A stretch of 64,000 bases of DNA from Rosistilla ulvae (GCF_007741475.1 NZ_CP036261.1:5829798-5893797), one strand, 5' to 3'; shown: positions 1 through 8,640, numbered from the stretch's first letter. The notes: generated from the sequence alone by a model not told the origin. Numbers and translations are program-made.

Positions 1-565
1 CGTCGCGGGTGATCTGTTTGTTCAATCGCTGCAGCGTCGGCGGATGCGAAGTTTCCAGCCCGATCGCGACTTCCAGATCGGTGCCACACTGATCTCGAAA
101 ACGCAACGCCCGATCGTCGCACAGCTTGGGATGATTTTCGGTGATCACCGATCGATGGCCGCCAACGATTTTTGCGATCCGCGGCAGGTCTTCGCGCGGG
201 ACCGCGGCGGCGTCAAAAAAATTGCCGCTGTTGTAGAGCTTGATCCGCGGCGCGGCGGGCAGCGACGCCAGCGCGTGCTCAATCTGCTGGACGATCGATC
301 CCGGCGGAACACGATCGTCGGTCGTGTTCTTCCACAGATCGCACATCAAACAGCGGAACGGACACTCGCGATTGGTCAGGAAGATCGTGGCGACATCTTC
401 GACAATCCGGTCGACCGAAAATTCGGGCTCGACAAACGCTTGATACGCCCGCCGCAGATCGACTCTATTTTTGGGACCACGCGCGGCCAGAATCTGCCGA
501 TCGGTGATCGTTTCCGCCAACTCGCGCGGCGCCGGATCTTCGATTGGCCGATCGCCATCGATCAT
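1..565 (-). CDS. Radical SAM protein, C-terminal part missing at window edge
   Basis: Read on the minus strand from an ATG at 565, the frame stays open to the window edge, so only the N-terminal 188 residues are visible. Residues about 68-76 read ECPFRCLMC, the CxxxCxxC signature that binds the radical-SAM 4Fe-4S cluster, followed by DLWKN. Further on, RIKLYNSGNFFD and EVAIGLETSHPPTLQRLNK fit the Elp3/NifB-type radical SAM barrel, where a GLE(T/S) strand follows the cluster. Its ATG overlaps the stop of the upstream asparagine-synthase-like gene (ATGA), so the two are probably translationally coupled. Substrate unknown; the superfamily call is firm, the subfamily is not. Confidence 0.85.
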   Translation of the reverse strand, partial: MIDGDRPIEDPAPRELAETITDRQILAARGPKNRVDLRRAYQAFVEPEFSVDRIVEDVATIFLTNRECPFRCLMCDLWKNTTDDRVPPGSIVQQIEHALASLPAAPRIKLYNSGNFFDAAAVPREDLPRIAKIVGGHRSVITENHPKLCDDRALRFRDQCGTDLEVAIGLETSHPPTLQRLNKQITRD

Positions 566-1908
566 TCCAGCACCTGGCGAAACGCATTGCGATAGCTCTG
601 CTCATCGGCGGGGAACAAATTTGCAAAGACCTCTTCGGTCGAAGCCCCATGTTGGAAGCGGCATTTTTCAAACGTCGGCATCGTCAGCCCCGTCACCTGT
701 TCCACACCGCGGCGGACGATTTCGCCTTTCAGAGCGTACAGTTTGTCGTGCTGCCAATCGGTCAGTTCGATGAACGGGATCCCCTCGGCGACTTCGATCA
801 CGCTCGGCACGGCAAACGGGCTGAAACCTTGGAACCCGGTCTGGCGAACCGGAGCAAACGATCGCACATGCCCTCGACTCTGCCCGCCGCTGTAGGTCAG
901 CGAATGTTTGATCGCGTCGACGCCCCAGCCTTCCTGATAGAGCATCAGATTATTCAGCACGCTGCGGATCGTCAGCTCGCGATTCTCTTCGATCGGATAG
1001 TCTTTCAGGTTCTCGTCCCCGCCGTCGCCATCCAACAGATACTTCCAGTCGGGATAGCGGCGGCGAATTCCGCGGCACAGTGCCAGGCCCATCGTCGCTG
1101 CTTGGACGTCCAGCGGTTTGTAGTCTTCGATCACGCGAATCGCTTTGCGGTAGTCGACTTCCCCGACCGGACAATCGATGACTTCGAGAAACATTCCCAA
1201 ATCGAGGTCGCTCAAAAAGCGATGAGCCTGATCGGCGTCGCGTCCCTGGCCGTCGATCGAGAGCGTAAACGCCTTCAACCGCGCCGGCGAATCGCCCCGC
1301 TTTAACAGACAATCGTACGTGGTGCAGAAGACAGCTCCACTGTCGATCCCGCCACTGAATAACACGCCGATCGGTTCGGCCGGATTGATCTGATCGATCC
1401 ACTGGGCGATCGACGCTTGCAGTGCCCCGATATATTGACCGCCGATCTCATCCAGATTTGCCGGTAAGCGATTCCGCTGGGGCGTGAAGAACCGCGTGTA
1501 TTGTGGGTTCGGATCGGGACAGCCTAACAAAGCGATCTCGACGATGTGATGAGCAGGCACCATCCGCGTATACGACGGATGGAATTGACCATCGAGTCCC
1601 CCGGCGATCAACCAATCGCGAATCTCATCCATCCGCTCGGCCACAACCAGACAAGGCCCATCGACCTGCTTGGCTAAGAAATATCGCATCGGACGCCCGA
1701 TCGATCGGGCCAACCGCACGATGTGGCCGTTGCGATGGACTAGCGCGAACTGTCCCTCGATATTTTTGAGCGCCTCAGCATCCCCGCTCCCCAGCAACTC
1801 AACCGCCTCGTCGACCGTGGCATTCAATAATATGTTGGCATCGGGATCGAGAAGACTAACAAATCGTTCCACATATTGATGATTGTGCACCGGTAACCGC
1901 CCTTCCAA
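562..1908 (-). CDS. Asparagine-synthase-like ATP-pyrophosphatase protein
   Basis: The protein has the PP-loop SGGIDS at residues 185-190, followed by the acidic LLDGDGGDE stretch typical of the AMP-forming asparagine synthase domain. This fold activates a carboxylate as an acyl-adenylate and transfers an amine to it. Residues 10-130 resemble the second half of a class II glutaminase domain (IEGQFALV, then RPMRYFL), but no N-terminal Cys2 nucleophile is present, so glutamine-derived ammonia is unlikely. The 1908 start is TTG; GTG at 1890 is an alternative behind the purine-rich GGAAGGGCGG. The radical SAM gene overlaps its stop by ATGA. An ECF sigma gene lies 70 bp upstream on the same strand. 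It could be an amidotransferase-type ligase acting on a small molecule or peptide rather than a true asparagine synthetase. Confidence 0.8.
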   Translation of the reverse strand: MEGRLPVHNHQYVERFVSLLDPDANILLNATVDEAVELLGSGDAEALKNIEGQFALVHRNGHIVRLARSIGRPMRYFLAKQVDGPCLVVAERMDEIRDWLIAGGLDGQFHPSYTRMVPAHHIVEIALLGCPDPNPQYTRFFTPQRNRLPANLDEIGGQYIGALQASIAQWIDQINPAEPIGVLFSGGIDSGAVFCTTYDCLLKRGDSPARLKAFTLSIDGQGRDADQAHRFLSDLDLGMFLEVIDCPVGEVDYRKAIRVIEDYKPLDVQAATMGLALCRGIRRRYPDWKYLLDGDGGDENLKDYPIEENRELTIRSVLNNLMLYQEGWGVDAIKHSLTYSGGQSRGHVRSFAPVRQTGFQGFSPFAVPSVIEVAEGIPFIELTDWQHDKLYALKGEIVRRGVEQVTGLTMPTFEKCRFQHGASTEEVFANLFPADEQSYRNAFRQVLE

Positions 1909-1978
1909 AGATGAATGCCTGAGAGGTTCGCAGTATACGCAATACGAAGCGCATTGCAGAGACGCGGTTTCCGGCGGA

Positions 1979-2554
1979 CTAATCGGCCAATTCGCCCCCG
2001 AGTTCGCGGCGCAACCAGGCGCGCAACATCGTCCATTCCGCTTCGACGGTCCGTTTGGAAACGCACAACACGTTAGCGACCTCTTCGACCGTCAGGCCGC
2101 CATAAAACCTCAGCTCGACAATTTGAGCCTGCCGTGGATCGAGCGTTGCCAGTTTGGCCAAGGCGTCTTCGATGGCCAACACATCTTCGTCCTCTTGATT
2201 GGTGACACGCATGTCATCGGAAAGCGGAATGCGTTGACTTTGGCCGCCCCGTTTATGGCGATTTTTGCCGCGGGCGTGATCGACCAAAATCCGTCGCATC
2301 ATTTTGGCACCGATCGCAAAAAAATGCGTCTTCCCCTGCCAATCGACGCGCGTCTGGTCGGCCATCCGCAAATAGGTCTCGTTCACCAGCGCCGTCGGTT
2401 GCAGCGTATGGGACGGAGATTCCTGATTGAGCATCGATTGAGCCAGGCGTCGCAATTGGTCGTAGACCTCCGGCATCAAACGATCCGCCGCGGCGGGATC
2501 CCCGTCGACGATCTGTTGCAGCGAGCTGGCGACATCGATGGAATCGTCGTTCAT
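1979..2554 (-). CDS. ECF sigma factor (kinase-associated type)
   Basis: This 191-residue RNA polymerase sigma factor has region 2 around residues 45-95 (LVNETYLRM, then FFAIGAKMMRRILVDHARGKNR) and region 4 helix-turn-helix around 135-180 (GGLTVEEVANVLCVSKRTVEAEW). The HTLQPTALVNETYLR pattern and the MRRILVDHARG helix are typical of the planctomycete and acidobacterial ECF family (TIGR02999-like) that is usually encoded beside Ser/Thr kinases. A second sigma gene and a kinase lie immediately beyond it on the other strand. No anti-sigma gene is seen. It probably directs RNA polymerase to a small set of promoters; the targets are unknown. Confidence 0.9.
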   Translation of the reverse strand: MNDDSIDVASSLQQIVDGDPAAADRLMPEVYDQLRRLAQSMLNQESPSHTLQPTALVNETYLRMADQTRVDWQGKTHFFAIGAKMMRRILVDHARGKNRHKRGGQSQRIPLSDDMRVTNQEDEDVLAIEDALAKLATLDPRQAQIVELRFYGGLTVEEVANVLCVSKRTVEAEWTMLRAWLRRELGGELAD

Positions 2555-2663
2555 TTTTGGAGAGGTTTGTTGGAGGATCGGGGCTCAATTCACAAATGGA
2601 ACTGCGGGGCTCATGACCAACCGTCGCGTACCGGTGCGAGAGAGGTTGTTCCGGCAAAAAACA

Positions 2664-3281
2664 ATGTACGAAAGTCCATCGATGCAGTCCACCATGAGTT
2701 CGACAATCCTAGAAATCCAATTGATGTCTGTCCCTGAATTGATCACCGCGGCAAAGCTGGGTGATACCAATGCCTATGCGGAAGTTGTTGTGCGATACCA
2801 AGACCGTTTATATGGCGCCATGCGGCATCATGTCGGTTGTCCGATCCTTGCCGAAGATATCGTGCAAGATGCGTTTGTGCGGGCCTATATCCATCTAGGG
2901 TCGTTTCGCCAGGAGAGTGAGTTTTACACTTGGTTGTACCGCATCGCGTTAAACGCCCGTCGATCCTACACCGAAAAGCAGCGCCGCTGGGTACCGATCG
3001 AATCGGCCACCGAAAGCGATCGACGGCACGGCCGGCAAATCGAGGAATCGCCGTCGGCGGCGATCGAACGCAGCGAAAGTTGCGAACAGGTGCGTCAAGC
3101 GATGAAACGCCTGGACGATAGTTTTCAAGAGGTGCTAGTGCTGCGAGAATTCGAGGGGCACGACTATCAAAAGATCGCGGAGATCTTGAAAATCTGCGTC
3201 GGTACCGTCCGCAGCCGATTGTCGCGCGCCCGGTCACAGCTGCGGCGGGAACTTTCCGCTTACGAGCAATCGATTAATTAG
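2664..3281 (+). CDS. RpoE-like ECF sigma factor
   Basis: The protein has sigma region 2 (AEDIVQDAFVRAYIHLGSFR, WLYRIALNARR) and region 4 (REFEGHDYQKIAEILKICVGTVRSRLSRAR), a standard RpoE-like two-domain ECF factor. The open frame reaches back to 2538, but the first 42 residues look like noncoding sequence, so the ATG at 2664 is preferred. ATG 2724 (MSVPELITAAKLG) is also possible and would match the usual ECF N-terminus. It is transcribed divergently from the ECF gene ending upstream and is followed 55 bp later by a membrane Ser/Thr kinase, suggesting a sigma-kinase signalling pair. The start is uncertain, the family is not. Confidence 0.88.
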   Translation: MYESPSMQSTMSSTILEIQLMSVPELITAAKLGDTNAYAEVVVRYQDRLYGAMRHHVGCPILAEDIVQDAFVRAYIHLGSFRQESEFYTWLYRIALNARRSYTEKQRRWVPIESATESDRRHGRQIEESPSAAIERSESCEQVRQAMKRLDDSFQEVLVLREFEGHDYQKIAEILKICVGTVRSRLSRARSQLRRELSAYEQSIN

Positions 3282-3336
3282 CAGCCGCTGTGTCACACGT
3301 CGAAACAGGCAAGACGTACACTCTTAGAGTAAGGAC

Positions 3337-5151
3337 TTGCATGGCACCGGAAGTCCACGGAACTTGAGCAGCGAGATGGCGTTGAACGAACAGCAATACG
3401 CAAAGGTCAAGGATATTTTTTCTCAAGCGATTGCTGCCCCCGAGTTGCAATGGTCGGGAATCGTCGCTGCGCTGGCTGCTGAGGATCCAGTTGTCGCCGA
3501 CGAGGTCCGTTCGCTGCTGAGGCATCATCGCGACGTGACGCTGCTCGACTCGCAACCCCAGGAATCAACCGAGCCGACGGCGATTATGCCGGGCGGTGCG
3601 GTCCGGCAAGCTATAGATTTCGTCGATCCCGAGGTCCCAGTCGATACATTCCTCGTGCAGCGAGAGATCTGGGAAGAGAACCGGCAGATCTTGCGGCGGC
3701 GGTTGATCGTGATCGCCATCGTGATGTCGTTGTTCATCGCGGTTTCGATGATCCGGTTGATGACCTATCACTACGCCGCCGTCGGCTATGGAGTCCGCGT
3801 CGCCGCGCTGCTGATCAGCCTCGGTGCCGCCTGGGTTCTGCATAGCGATCACAAGCTGAGTCTGCGGCGGCTGCGAATCATCGAACTGGTCGTGATGGCC
3901 AACGCTGGGCTACTGGCATCGGTAATCTATTTAAGGATGCTGTTGGATGCCGCGGCTCGCCAAGACGTGGTGATGTTTGTCAGCATCAACAACTGGCACT
4001 TCTTCGCTTGGGCGTTGCTGATCTTGATCTACGGGATCTTCATGCCCAACAACTGGCAGCGAGCCGCCGCGGTCGTCTTCCCGATGGTCCTGGTCCCAAA
4101 TTTGACCATCCGTCTGGCCGCTTGGATCGATCCACAAATCCCGTTGCTGTTGGCTCAAGATACGTTTGGCAAACCGATTCCCGAAGTCTGTGTCGCCGCA
4201 TGCATCGCGACTTACACGGCGCATCTGATCCATGGAGCTCGGTTGTCGGCGTTCCAAGCCCGCCGCTTGGCTCAATATAAGATCAAGCGTTTGATCGGCG
4301 AAGGAGGAATGGGGCGAGTCTACGAAGCGGAACATCTGCTGCTGAAACGCTCCTGTGCGATCAAGCTGATCCAACCCGAACGCAGCGTCGAGGGGGAAGC
4401 TTTGCAGAGGTTCGAACGCGAGGTGCGAGCGACAGCCAAGTTGACGCATCCGCACACGATCGAAGTCTACGATTATGGCCAGACGAACGAGGGAGTCTTC
4501 TTTTTCGCGATGGAGTTGTTGCCGGGGATGAACCTGCGTGAAATGGTCAAACGGACCGGCCCCATGCCCGCGCCCCGGGCGATTCACTTTTTAATCGAGA
4601 TTTGCGAAGCCTTGCAGGAAGCTCACAAGGCCGGCCTGATCCACCGGGACATCAAGCCGGCGAACGTCTTCGCGTCGCAGCGTGGAGGAATCGAAGACTA
4701 CACGAAACTGCTGGACTTTGGCGTCGTCCGCGACGCGACGCTCGATCTCGATCCCCACACGGCGGCGGTCGAGGCGCAACGGATCGCGGGAACTCCCGAT
4801 TACATGTCGCCTGAACAGGTGGCGACTCCCAGTCTCGTCGGACCTCCCAGCGACCTGTACAGTGTTGGCGCCGTCGGATATTACCTGCTGACCGGTCGGC
4901 CTCCATTGACGGGCGGTTCGCCGCAAGAGGTGATGCGGGCCAAGTTGACGCAAACGCCGGAACCTCCTTCGACTCACACAGCCGATGTTCCCGCCGACCT
5001 CGAAGCGATCGTGATGCGTTGTCTGTGCACCAACCCCGCGGGTCGTCCGGGGAGTGCCGCAGAACTGTTACACGAACTGCGGGACTGCGAATCGGCGGGC
5101 CGCTGGAGCGAAGAAAATGCGTCGGCCTGGTGGATAACGCAAACCGATTGA
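3337..5151 (+). CDS. Membrane Ser/Thr protein kinase with C-terminal kinase domain
   Basis: Residues about 315-580 are a Hanks-type kinase: glycine loop IGEGGMGRVYEAE, ATP lysine K343, HRDIKPAN with catalytic D438, DFG aspartate D460, then GTPDYMSPEQ. The N-terminal 75 residues (EQQYAKVKDIFSQAI, EVRSLLRHH) match the leader usual for ECF-linked kinases. Between them, residues about 125-300 hold roughly five or six hydrophobic segments, so the sensor part is a multi-pass membrane domain and the kinase sits on the cytoplasmic C-terminal side. Many planctomycete kinases have the opposite order. The start at 3337 has AAGGA five bases upstream. It lies downstream of the ECF gene and may be cotranscribed with it. 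Confidence 0.93.
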   Translation: MHGTGSPRNLSSEMALNEQQYAKVKDIFSQAIAAPELQWSGIVAALAAEDPVVADEVRSLLRHHRDVTLLDSQPQESTEPTAIMPGGAVRQAIDFVDPEVPVDTFLVQREIWEENRQILRRRLIVIAIVMSLFIAVSMIRLMTYHYAAVGYGVRVAALLISLGAAWVLHSDHKLSLRRLRIIELVVMANAGLLASVIYLRMLLDAAARQDVVMFVSINNWHFFAWALLILIYGIFMPNNWQRAAAVVFPMVLVPNLTIRLAAWIDPQIPLLLAQDTFGKPIPEVCVAACIATYTAHLIHGARLSAFQARRLAQYKIKRLIGEGGMGRVYEAEHLLLKRSCAIKLIQPERSVEGEALQRFEREVRATAKLTHPHTIEVYDYGQTNEGVFFFAMELLPGMNLREMVKRTGPMPAPRAIHFLIEICEALQEAHKAGLIHRDIKPANVFASQRGGIEDYTKLLDFGVVRDATLDLDPHTAAVEAQRIAGTPDYMSPEQVATPSLVGPPSDLYSVGAVGYYLLTGRPPLTGGSPQEVMRAKLTQTPEPPSTHTADVPADLEAIVMRCLCTNPAGRPGSAAELLHELRDCESAGRWSEENASAWWITQTD

Positions 5152-5190
5152 ACCGCAGCCGATTAGAATCAGCACTCAACCTATCACCTC

Positions 5191-6579
5191 ATGGAATATT
5201 TAATGAGAATCTCGTCACTCGTTTTTGTCGCGCTGCTCGCTTCGTTTTCGGCCGCGACGGCAAAAGCACAACCGGGCTCCAGTCCTCACGTCGATCCATT
5301 GCCTTCGTGGAATGAAACCGCACGCAAACAAGCGGTGATCGATTTTGTAAACCGCGTCACCGATCGCGATGGCGACGACTTTGTCCCGCCGGCTCAGCGG
5401 ATCGCTGTCTTCGATAACGATGGCACGCTGTGGCCCGAAGCGCCGCTTCCCTTTCAAGTTGAATTTGTGTTCGAAGAACTCAAACGCCGCGCGCCGCAAG
5501 AACCCAAATTGGCAGCAGATCCGATGGTGCAAGCCGCGTTGGCGGGCGATGTGAAGAAGCTGCTGGCGGGCAAGCACTACGATGGCTTGATGCGAATCCT
5601 GGCGCTGACGCATACCGGCATGACGACCGTCGATTTTGATGCGCGCGTCGAATCTTGGCGGAAGATCGCACGACATCCACGCTTTCAGAAAGCGTACACC
5701 GATCTCACTTATCAACCGATGCAGGAGCTGCTGACGTATCTCCGCGACAATGGTTTCGAGACGTTCATCGTCTCCGGTGGTGGAGCCGATTTCATGCGGG
5801 TCTGGTCCGAAGCTGTCTACGGGATTCCGCCGCAGAATGTCGTTGGATCGACAGCGTTAACGAAGTTCGAATTTCGCGACGGCAAACCTGTCTTGATCAA
5901 GACGATGGACCAGGCGTTTGTCGACGACAAGGATGGCAAACCGGTCGGGATTCATCAGTTCATCGGTCGGCGGCCGATCGCCTGTTTTGGCAACAGCGAT
6001 GGAGATCAAGCGATGCTCGAATACACGACGATCGGCAACCCGTTGCCAAGTTTCGGGATGCTGGTTCATCACACCGATGCCGAACGCGAGTACGCTTACG
6101 ACGCTCATCCGCCCGCCAGCGGCACGCTGGTTACCGCGCTCGCAGCGGCACCGGCTAACGGTTGGAACGTGGTTGATATGAAGACCGACTGGAATCAGAT
6201 TTGGAGAACCGACGCATTGGAATCAGCGCAGACCTTTTCAAAAGCATTGGTCGGCAACTGGTTGGCCGAGGATATCGAGAACCGAGGCGTCGTCGACCGG
6301 GCGCAAACGACGCTGGAGATCGCCGACGACGGCGCCGCAGCGGGCAACACTTCGGTCAACCGCTACTCGGGCAAAGCGAAGATCAGCGGAGATAAGATCG
6401 AACTGGGACGGTTGGTCATGACGCGCCGCGCCGGTCCGCAATCGCTGATGGATCAAGAGACGCGGTTCATGGCGGCACTGGCTAAAGTGACCCGCTACCG
6501 AATCGGCGACGACGGCCTGCTGTACCTGATCGACGCCGAAGGAAACGAGATCGTGCGGTTTTCAAAAATCGAAAACTAA
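5191..6579 (+). CDS. Secreted HAD-superfamily phosphatase
   Basis: HAD motif I is FDNDGTLWPE with nucleophile D75. Motif II is FIVSGGGADFMR, and the acidic motif is CFGNSDGDQAML. This order matches phosphoserine-phosphatase-like HAD hydrolases that remove phosphate from small molecules. A signal peptide (MRISSLVFVALLASFSA, then AKA) places it in the periplasm. The second ATG at 5203 starts exactly at this signal peptide and may be the true start. About 110 residues after the HAD domain (from about 345) contain a beta-rich tail of unknown role. It is followed by a diverged fragment of an esterase gene on the opposite strand. Confidence 0.87.
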   Translation: MEYLMRISSLVFVALLASFSAATAKAQPGSSPHVDPLPSWNETARKQAVIDFVNRVTDRDGDDFVPPAQRIAVFDNDGTLWPEAPLPFQVEFVFEELKRRAPQEPKLAADPMVQAALAGDVKKLLAGKHYDGLMRILALTHTGMTTVDFDARVESWRKIARHPRFQKAYTDLTYQPMQELLTYLRDNGFETFIVSGGGADFMRVWSEAVYGIPPQNVVGSTALTKFEFRDGKPVLIKTMDQAFVDDKDGKPVGIHQFIGRRPIACFGNSDGDQAMLEYTTIGNPLPSFGMLVHHTDAEREYAYDAHPPASGTLVTALAAAPANGWNVVDMKTDWNQIWRTDALESAQTFSKALVGNWLAEDIENRGVVDRAQTTLEIADDGAAAGNTSVNRYSGKAKISGDKIELGRLVMTRRAGPQSLMDQETRFMAALAKVTRYRIGDDGLLYLIDAEGNEIVRFSKIEN

Positions 6580-6632
6580 CCGCACGTTGAGTGATCCGAT
6601 TCGAGATCCTTCCTGCGAGAGGATCTTGGATC

Positions 6633-6896
6633 GCGGATCAGCTTGGTTCATCGTGCGGTTCGTTGAAATTGGGGCCCCAGGGATCGATCTGCTTCAGCTG
6701 TTTCGATTCCAGGAAGCGATAGCAGTCGGGCAGGTCGAACCGCTGCAAGATCCCGGGGACCATCGACGAGAGCGGCCACTTGTAGGTCTCCGCCGATGCA
6801 AGATCGGTATACGACGTGAGAGCGTGTTGCAGCGTGACCTGCTTCACGACCGGCGACAACACCGCCGCAAACGTCGCCGGGATCGCTCCCCAACCG
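6633..6896 (-). pseudogene. Duplicated 3' end of the esterase gene at 8756-10843
   Basis: This 264-bp stretch aligns without gaps to 8751-9014, at a constant offset of 2118 bp. It encodes the last ~85 residues of the esterase (WGAIPATFAAVLSPVVKQ ... FNEPHDEPS) with only a few substitutions (for example CYRFLES against CYRYLES). Upstream of 6896 the similarity stops and the frame runs into unrelated sequence with no start typical of the family, so it is a gene fragment and not a functional gene. The scattered silent and missense differences show that the duplication is not recent. Confidence 0.88.
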
Positions 6897-6931
6897 GCCG
6901 AAAGAGGACACCCATAAAATGCCTGCCATCC

Positions 6932-6981
6932 ACAGTCTCTCGACTCCCCAAAAAATGCTTGCGCTTGCTCGAAGTTTGGCT
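6932..6981 (+). repeat. Left copy of ~50-bp direct repeat flanking the toxin-like cassette
   Basis: The core CCCCAAAAAATGCTTG followed by GCTCGAAGTTTGGCT recurs at 8592-8640 in the same orientation with a handful of mismatches. The pair brackets the three-gene cassette at 7286-8535. Confidence 0.7.
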
Positions 6982-7285
6982 GTCCCAAAAATATCTCTGC
7001 GACTCTGACAAACCATCTGTCGACTCTCAAGTCTGCGAGTGCCACGCCGGTTGTGGCAAGCCGAACTAGCTGACCATTTACTCAAGACGTTCAAACCGAG
7101 TTTGGATGTGCCGCCAACCCGATGATGATCCGTGTTGGGAATTTTGAAGAGCCACAGACGTTTAAAACTGCCGAAAACGCCGCCAGCCGCGTTTTTTCAC
7201 GCTTCAATTTGCCTTGACTAAGGTTGGTGATTTCTGGGACTCTCCGTCAAAGTCGATTTCGCTTAGCCCACGGAAGGGAAACGTT
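6982..7285. other. Noncoding left part of the accessory island
   Basis: No convincing gene is seen on either strand. The stretch leads into the cassette gene at 7286, and its last 20 bases contain the ribosome-binding sequence GGAAGGGA. It looks more AT-rich than neighbouring genes. No clear -35/-10 pair was identified. Confidence 0.5.
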
Positions 7286-7510
7286 ATGAAAAGCTCGGAA
7301 GCATCCTTTACCGCTGACGGTGTGCAAACGTTGAATTCCGTCTGTGATGAGTTTCGACGACAACTCAAAGCCGGCTTGTTAAAATGCGGTAGTAACTCTC
7401 CGGTGGCCCCTGACGATGTCCTGCGCGTCGCGGAAGCCTTGCAGCAGTCGCCGTGGCTCACAAAATTCCAGGAAGACGACTCCGATGACTCCGAGCGACG
7501 AGCAGCCTGA
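7286..7510 (+). CDS. Small protein, first gene of zeta-toxin-like cassette
   Basis: This 74-residue protein starts at an ATG preceded by a strong GGAAGGGA site; the open frame extends back to 7214 but without such a signal. It is mostly helical by eye: TADGVQTLNSVCDEFRRQL, then SPVAPDDVLRVAEALQQ, then an acidic tail. The helix, short loop, TxxDVL-like segment and helix resemble a histone-fold helix pair, but this is only a visual impression. It overlaps the next gene by 26 bp. By position it would be the regulator or antitoxin-side component. No family recognised. Confidence 0.7.
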   Translation: MKSSEASFTADGVQTLNSVCDEFRRQLKAGLLKCGSNSPVAPDDVLRVAEALQQSPWLTKFQEDDSDDSERRAA

Positions 7511-7943
7511 TCGGTCGGTGAACGATTCTGAACTTTCGTTCTCGGCCCTTGAAGAGCGAGACACCTTGGTTCAAGCGTTCCGTGATTTCGTGGACGCGGA
7601 ACTTGCGAAGCCCGGATTGAATAACATCTCCGAAGTGGTCGCCGAATTCTCTCGTCGCGTCACTTTCTTGACAAAGCACTTTGATGTTGATCACCTCACG
7701 GATGATCTCGCGGCGCAGTTACTAGCACTGAGCGACGCGAAAATGGCGGAACTCGCCTTGGACGCGGTCGATTCAGAAGCGGGCCGTGACCGACTAGCAC
7801 GCTACCTTAACTCTCAACCGTATCCGCACTACGAAACCGATCCGAACAATCGCGACTTGGTCATCCGGATCGAAGAGAACGGCTCCCGCGTGTTGGGGCA
7901 CTTCGTCAACGAGCACTTTGTTGCCGTGAACAATGAGCGGTGA
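7485..7943 (+). CDS. Uncharacterised protein, second gene of zeta-toxin-like cassette
   Basis: This 152-residue protein has its start chosen at MTPSDEQPDR (7485), which overlaps the upstream gene; the longer frame to 7416 only duplicates that gene's coding region. The N-terminal half is acidic and helical (ALEERDTLVQAFRDFVDAEL), and the C-terminal part (DLVIRIEENGSRVLGHF) looks like a short beta meander. Its stop overlaps the start of the zeta-like ATPase (7933), indicating coupled translation. In this position an antitoxin or neutralising partner is plausible, but no known antitoxin family is recognised. Confidence 0.72.
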   Translation: MTPSDEQPDRSVNDSELSFSALEERDTLVQAFRDFVDAELAKPGLNNISEVVAEFSRRVTFLTKHFDVDHLTDDLAAQLLALSDAKMAELALDAVDSEAGRDRLARYLNSQPYPHYETDPNNRDLVIRIEENGSRVLGHFVNEHFVAVNNER

Positions 7944-8535
7944 CAGCCCGAATGACCGTCCGACGATCATCGCGTTGGCAGGATCAAACGGAGCTGGCAA
8001 ATCCACCTTCTACGAAACGCATCTTGCCAGTCTCAGTTGGCCATTTGTCAATGCGGATCTGCTTGCGAAGGAACTGAGCCTCGATCCGTATCCCGCAGCA
8101 GAGCTCGCAAAACAGCAACGCGAGGAACTCTTTGAGCAGAAGGCTAGCTTCATCTTTGAAACGGTATTTTCAGATCCAGTAGGCGAGAAGGTTGGTTTTC
8201 TAGAAGAGGCCGCAAAGTCTGGCTACCACGTCATCCTCAGCTTTGTGGCAATCCGTGATCCCGAAATGTCGATTCAAAGAGTCGGGATGCGAGTGAGTCA
8301 GGGTGGGCACTCGGTCCCGATAGAGAAGCTTCGCTCACGCCACGCCAGAACTCTGGAGAATCTGAAGCTGGCGATTCGGTGTCTTCCACAGGTCCGCATC
8401 TTCGACAACTCAGATCTCAGCAAACCCTACGAGCATGTTGCTACGTTCGTGAACGGAGAGCCGCAGACAGGATTCGGCATGCTCAGCGCGTGGCTGATAA
8501 AGCGTCTTGCGTCTGAGTTCTATCCCGGTGCGTAA
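7933..8535 (+). CDS. Zeta-toxin-like P-loop kinase
   Basis: This 200-residue protein has Walker A GSNGAGKST at residues 17-25, then NADLLAKEL and FIFETVFSDP, and the later GGHSVPIEKLRSRHARTLENL segment. These match the zeta-toxin/UDP-N-acetylglucosamine-kinase-like P-loop family, whose toxin members phosphorylate cell-wall precursors and are held inactive by a partner protein. It is the last gene of a three-gene overlapping operon (7286, 7485, 7933). Its base composition looks less GC-rich than flanking genes, consistent with transfer. Whether it is a true toxin or a housekeeping kinase of the same fold cannot be told from sequence alone. Confidence 0.85.
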   Translation: MSGDSPNDRPTIIALAGSNGAGKSTFYETHLASLSWPFVNADLLAKELSLDPYPAAELAKQQREELFEQKASFIFETVFSDPVGEKVGFLEEAAKSGYHVILSFVAIRDPEMSIQRVGMRVSQGGHSVPIEKLRSRHARTLENLKLAIRCLPQVRIFDNSDLSKPYEHVATFVNGEPQTGFGMLSAWLIKRLASEFYPGA

Positions 8536-8591
8536 ATCACTTGCAACGCAACGTTCACCAAGAGTTCAGAGGAAGCCAAAAGGGGACGCCT

Positions 8592-8640
8592 ACAGTGTCT
8601 CGAGTCCCCAAAAATGCTTGAGCGAGCTCGAAGTTTGGCT
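8592..8640 (+). repeat. Right copy of ~50-bp direct repeat flanking the toxin-like cassette
   Basis: Same core as 6932-6981. Here it is preceded by GGGGAC at 8582, which can pair with GTCCCC at about 8604-8609 to form a hairpin just downstream of the cassette, so this copy might also act as a terminator-like structure. Confidence 0.65.

Noticed and set aside
544-1305. 253-residue plus-strand frame
   Set aside because: Antisense to the asparagine-synthase-like gene with its PP-loop; no domain of its own.
1883-2737. 284-residue plus-strand frame
   Set aside because: Antisense to the ECF sigma gene; sequence composition is typical of shadow frames in GC-rich DNA.
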